This document shows positions 9,601 through 11,157 of a DNA stretch of 11,157 nt, piece by piece. The stretch lies in NCBI GenBank assembly GCA_964522975.1, contig CAZFXK010000083.1, positions 1 through 11,157 on the forward strand, written 5' to 3'. Each line of letters opens with the position of its first letter. Positions within the stretch are counted from its first letter, which is position 1. The position numbers were made by a program, and so were the translations under genes. A model generated the notes under the pieces. That model ran no database searches, was not told the DNA's origin, and saw only the letters and a list, made by a program, of their open reading frames with translations. Source of the DNA: Bacteroides_E sp964522975 (GTDB lineage: Bacteria > Bacteroidota > Bacteroidia > Bacteroidales > Bacteroidaceae).

Positions 9601-9819
9601 TCCATCTAAATTTGTTAAAGTACCATTAGTTGTTCCTTTTTCAACAACAGAAGCTCCTATAAGAGTTTCTCCTTGTGAAGTTACAACTCCCGTCACTTTA
9701 TGTGTTCCATTTTGTGACCATAATTCCAATGTGGAACTCAGAACAAGCATCACGACTAATAAGGATTTTAATCCATAAAATCTAATCTTGTTGTCCATCT
9801 TTGTTAGTTTAAAATTCAT
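6640..9819 (-). CDS. SusC-like TonB-dependent outer-membrane oligosaccharide transporter
   Basis: This protein of 1059 residues is the TonB-dependent porin of the pair and imports oligosaccharides across the outer membrane using TonB-derived energy. The N-terminal signal is followed by a CarboxypepD_reg-like domain (about 42-113; VTGVVTSQGETLIGASV, LDGVYTISV, ISYVGYEPQ), a TonB-box-like stretch (NEVVAIGYG, 117-125) and the plug domain (about 130-240; NPLQALQGQTPGVQI, VRGLGTIGNSGPLYIIDG, IDVLKDAASAAIYGAQAANG). The rest is the beta-barrel, ending in the aromatic terminus GVNLKF typical of outer-membrane barrels. Length and motif order are normal for the family. Two starts are possible: ATG at 9819, or ATG at 9798, which gives a more ordinary signal peptide (MDNKIRFYGLKSLLVVML). 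Neither has a clear ribosome binding site, as usual in Bacteroidota. There is no cysteine lipobox. It lies 66 bases after the GH31 gene and 20 bases before the SusD-like gene. Confidence 0.97.
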   Translation of the reverse strand: MNFKLTKMDNKIRFYGLKSLLVVMLVLSSTLELWSQNGTHKVTGVVTSQGETLIGASVVEKGTTNGTLTNLDGVYTISVNSNSILEISYVGYEPQIINVNGQSTINVELEESSFLLNEVVAIGYGVQKKKLSTGATAQVKGDELAKLNTTNPLQALQGQTPGVQISSTSGQPGADMKVTVRGLGTIGNSGPLYIIDGIEGDISVLNAADIQSIDVLKDAASAAIYGAQAANGVILVTTKQGSKGKSQVSFDAYYGIQNVARKVNLLNANEYMAIMNEQALNSGSSIIDFGSMEGLADTNWINQMFKDNAKTENYSLNISGGSESSVYALSLNYTSQEGIVGGKEVSDYQRYGFRINTEHKLYKDVLKVGQHLNFNYIKNKGVSVGDQYNNTLRRAFITSPLSPVYSDNNVYDSPYNDTSNSPWYTGDGNPYGLMMNNSNNKNDSQKLLADIYVELEPIKNLKFRSVFGLDYYASEYRDYTPFYQFSVYDYNKDHTTTSQNMSKGHTLTWTNTVGYDFILNEDHMFNALIGMEAVRYQGTYLNASNWNLLSQFNDFSHAYLDNTTGQAHLDDDGNVVETRGVGGGPEHQYRRMSYFGRIGYNYKEKYMFNATLRADGSSKFAKGHRWGYFPSFSAGWVITNEDFMQNIVNGNILDFLKLRLSWGQVGNQNISDDQYTAPINASTGYTGDNPAAYYNFGTNKTNVPGAYPSRLSNETIKWETSEQLNIGFDAYLFRSRLGFNTDFYIKKTKDWLVVAPILATAGTNPPYINGGDVKNTGIELGLTWRDNIGKFNYNLGVNGAYNKNKVGKIPTEDGIIHGDVNMLYDNSDEFYRAENGHAIGYFWGYKTTGIFQNQEEIDAWTTAGNGILQADLKPGDVKYVDLNRDGKIDANDKTDLGNGMPDFTFGFNLGFEYEGFDFNLNANGVVGNKIVQSYRNHTNKQANYTTEILNRWTGQGTSNKIPRVTETNINWQFSDLYIHDGDFLRINNITIGYDFSKLINWKYISQCRLYASVQNAFTFTKYNGMDPEIGYGTSSWVSGIDLGYYPRPRTYLFGVNLKF

Positions 9820-9844
9820 AGAATTAGTATTAAAATTTATTATT

Positions 9845-9875
9845 CAAAGTTTCAATTACTTCTTTCATTAACAAT
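9845..9875 (-). promoter_or_regulatory. Weak candidate Bacteroidota promoter upstream of SusC gene
   Basis: On the minus strand AAACTTTG (9852-9845) differs by one base from the Bacteroidota -7 consensus TAnnTTTG. ATTG (9875-9872) lies 19 bases upstream, about where the -33 element TTTG is expected, and also has one mismatch. Initiation would fall near 9838, leaving a short leader before the SusC start. The match is imperfect in very AT-rich DNA, so it could be chance. If real, it would let the SusC-to-GH2 genes be expressed apart from GH31. Confidence 0.25.
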
Positions 9876-9885
9876 TAATTTAGAG

Positions 9886-11157
9886 TTAAGGAATGGCAAC
9901 ACGAATAGCTTCTCCATTATAATCAACGGTTATAGGTGTTGACTCTTTACCATCTCTGAAAACAAATATCACATTTAACTTTCTTTCTTTAGGCATTCCT
10001 TGATATTCTCCTTCAATTTTACCTATAGAAAGAGTTTTTGAACTTTCTTCATAAGAAAATTTAATAGTAGCGTAATCTTCATCTTCATAATTATAGTTTG
10101 TACCTTCATCTTCATAAACTAAAAACTCCCCATCAGCACCTGTATAAACTTTAATTATTAAATTATCAGCCTGTTGTTGTGTTGTATTTTGTATTTCCTT
10201 ACCCATAGGAAGAATAGATCCTTCACGCACAAAAAGAGGAATTCTTTCATAAGGTGCATCAATAGTTAAGGTTTGTCCTCCTTTTATAAACTTATTAGAT
10301 TCAAAATCAAACCAATTAGTATTGCCCGGGAAATAGACTTCACGTGAGCGAGATTTATATTCATACACAGGACAAACCATCAATGATGGACCAAACATAT
10401 ACTGATCACCAATATTATGAGTTTTTGCATCCGAAACAAAATCCATCACCAACGCCCTCATAATTGTATAATCCTCAAAATGAGTTTTTCCAGCCAATGT
10501 ATAGATGTATGGCATCAAACGATAACGCAAATTGGTATAATATACCATGCTTTTATATGCAGGATGCCCCTCAGGCGAGATATTATATATTTCACGGTAA
10601 GGATATTGACCGTGACTACGGAACAAGGGACAAAATGCACCAAACTGGAACCATCGGGTATTCAACTCTCGCCATTCGTTCATATCCTCAGTTCCTTCCT
10701 TTGCTATCTCATAGCGCTTTTCAACACAGAATCCACCAATATCCATTGTCCAATAAGGGATACCTGACATAGCAAAATTTAATCCGGCTGAAATTTGAGC
10801 TTTCATATCCTCCCAACGCGTACCTATATCTCCACTCCATGTTGCTGTTGAATAACGTTGTAAACCGGCAAATCCAGAACGAGTTAACAAAAAGACGCGT
10901 TGATTAGGATTTACACTGCGTTGTCCTTCATAAATGCCTTGTGCATTTGGAAGTGCATATGCATTAAAATACTCGGTAGAAGACCCTAAAGCTGTAGGGT
11001 TCATCAATTCTTTACGATATTCCATACTTGCATTCGATAAAATATCCGGTTCTGAAGCATCCATCCACCATGCATCAAACCCTTTAGAGTATAATTTATC
11101 ATTCATCTGATCCCAAAACATCTTACGGCCTCCTTCACTATAGGCATCATAAAAACC
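9886..11157 (-). CDS. GH31 glycosidase, probable alpha-xylosidase (5' part missing)
   Basis: The frame is open to the right edge and ends at 9886, giving 423 residues of the C-terminal part of a GH31 enzyme; the N-terminal domain and first barrel strands are outside the window. In fragment numbering, the nucleophile region is AWWMDASEPD with Asp33, and the acid/base is Asp110 in TWSGDIG. Other family hallmarks are LLTRSGFAG (about 90-98), SAGLNFAMSGIPYWTMDIGGF (123-143), WFQFGAFCPLFRSHG (169-183) and RYRLMPYIYTLA. The barrel ends near residue 245. A beta-sandwich follows (VREGSILPMG) and then a distal beta domain (VYEDEGTNYNYEDEDY). The WWMDASEPD form of the nucleophile motif resembles the alpha-xylosidases of xyloglucan loci (CjXyl31A/BoGH31 type), not the typical alpha-glucosidase WxDMNE. 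This supports removal of alpha-1,6-xylose from xyloglucan oligosaccharides, though alpha-glucosidase-like activity is possible. The cell location cannot be read because the N-terminus is missing. It is the most upstream gene seen in the operon. Confidence 0.93.
   Translation of the reverse strand, partial: GFYDAYSEGGRKMFWDQMNDKLYSKGFDAWWMDASEPDILSNASMEYRKELMNPTALGSSTEYFNAYALPNAQGIYEGQRSVNPNQRVFLLTRSGFAGLQRYSTATWSGDIGTRWEDMKAQISAGLNFAMSGIPYWTMDIGGFCVEKRYEIAKEGTEDMNEWRELNTRWFQFGAFCPLFRSHGQYPYREIYNISPEGHPAYKSMVYYTNLRYRLMPYIYTLAGKTHFEDYTIMRALVMDFVSDAKTHNIGDQYMFGPSLMVCPVYEYKSRSREVYFPGNTNWFDFESNKFIKGGQTLTIDAPYERIPLFVREGSILPMGKEIQNTTQQQADNLIIKVYTGADGEFLVYEDEGTNYNYEDEDYATIKFSYEESSKTLSIGKIEGEYQGMPKERKLNVIFVFRDGKESTPITVDYNGEAIRVAIP

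Noticed and set aside
10417..10772. Plus-strand open frames of 102-116 codons opposite GH31
   Set aside because: They lie wholly antisense to a well-supported GH31 coding region, overlap each other in different frames and show no recognisable domain.
1..11157. Search by eye for tRNA or rRNA genes, CRISPR arrays, transposases, terminal inverted repeats, riboswitches and defence genes
   Set aside because: Nothing seen. Nearly all the window is coding and the gaps are 20-79 bases long.

Overview
The window is a compact part of a polysaccharide utilization locus (PUL) from a member of the Bacteroidota, most likely order Bacteroidales. The evidence is a SusC-like TonB-dependent transporter next to a SusD-like lipoprotein, BACON domains, lipoproteins with acidic residues just after the lipid-carrying cysteine, AT-rich DNA, and no strong Shine-Dalgarno sequences. 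The sequence does not fix the genus.

All six genes lie on the minus strand, so transcription runs from high to low coordinates: GH31 glycosidase (cut by the right edge, 11157 to 9886), SusC-like transporter (9819 to 6640), SusD-like protein (6619 to 5000), a multidomain lipoprotein in the SusE/F or surface-glycan-binding-protein position (4979 to 3096), a lipoprotein with two BACON domains and a GH5 catalytic domain (3024 to 1318), and a GH2 glycosidase (1238 to 1, cut by the left edge just before its catalytic acid). Gaps are 66, 20, 20, 71 and 79 bases, with no gene-free stretch over 300 bases. The layout suggests one operon that continues beyond both ends. The GH5-GH2 gap holds a perfect GC-rich hairpin. 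The GH31-SusC gap holds a weak candidate for an internal promoter.

The enzyme set (GH5 endo-beta-glucanase of subfamily-4 character, GH31 with alpha-xylosidase-like motifs, GH2 of beta-galactosidase type) is what is needed to take apart galactosylated xyloglucan and resembles the characterised xyloglucan locus of Bacteroides ovatus. In this model the GH5 enzyme cuts the backbone at the cell surface, SusD and the glycan-binding lipoprotein capture the fragments, SusC imports them, and GH2 and GH31 trim galactose and xylose in the periplasm. Substrate is inferred from family content. The window shows no regulator (HTCS, SusR or ECF sigma/anti-sigma pair), GH3 beta-glucosidase, RNA gene, mobile element or CRISPR array. 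It is a recognisable type of locus, not a new system. The less ordinary points are the tandem BACON domains, the internally repetitive glycan-binding protein and the intergenic hairpin.
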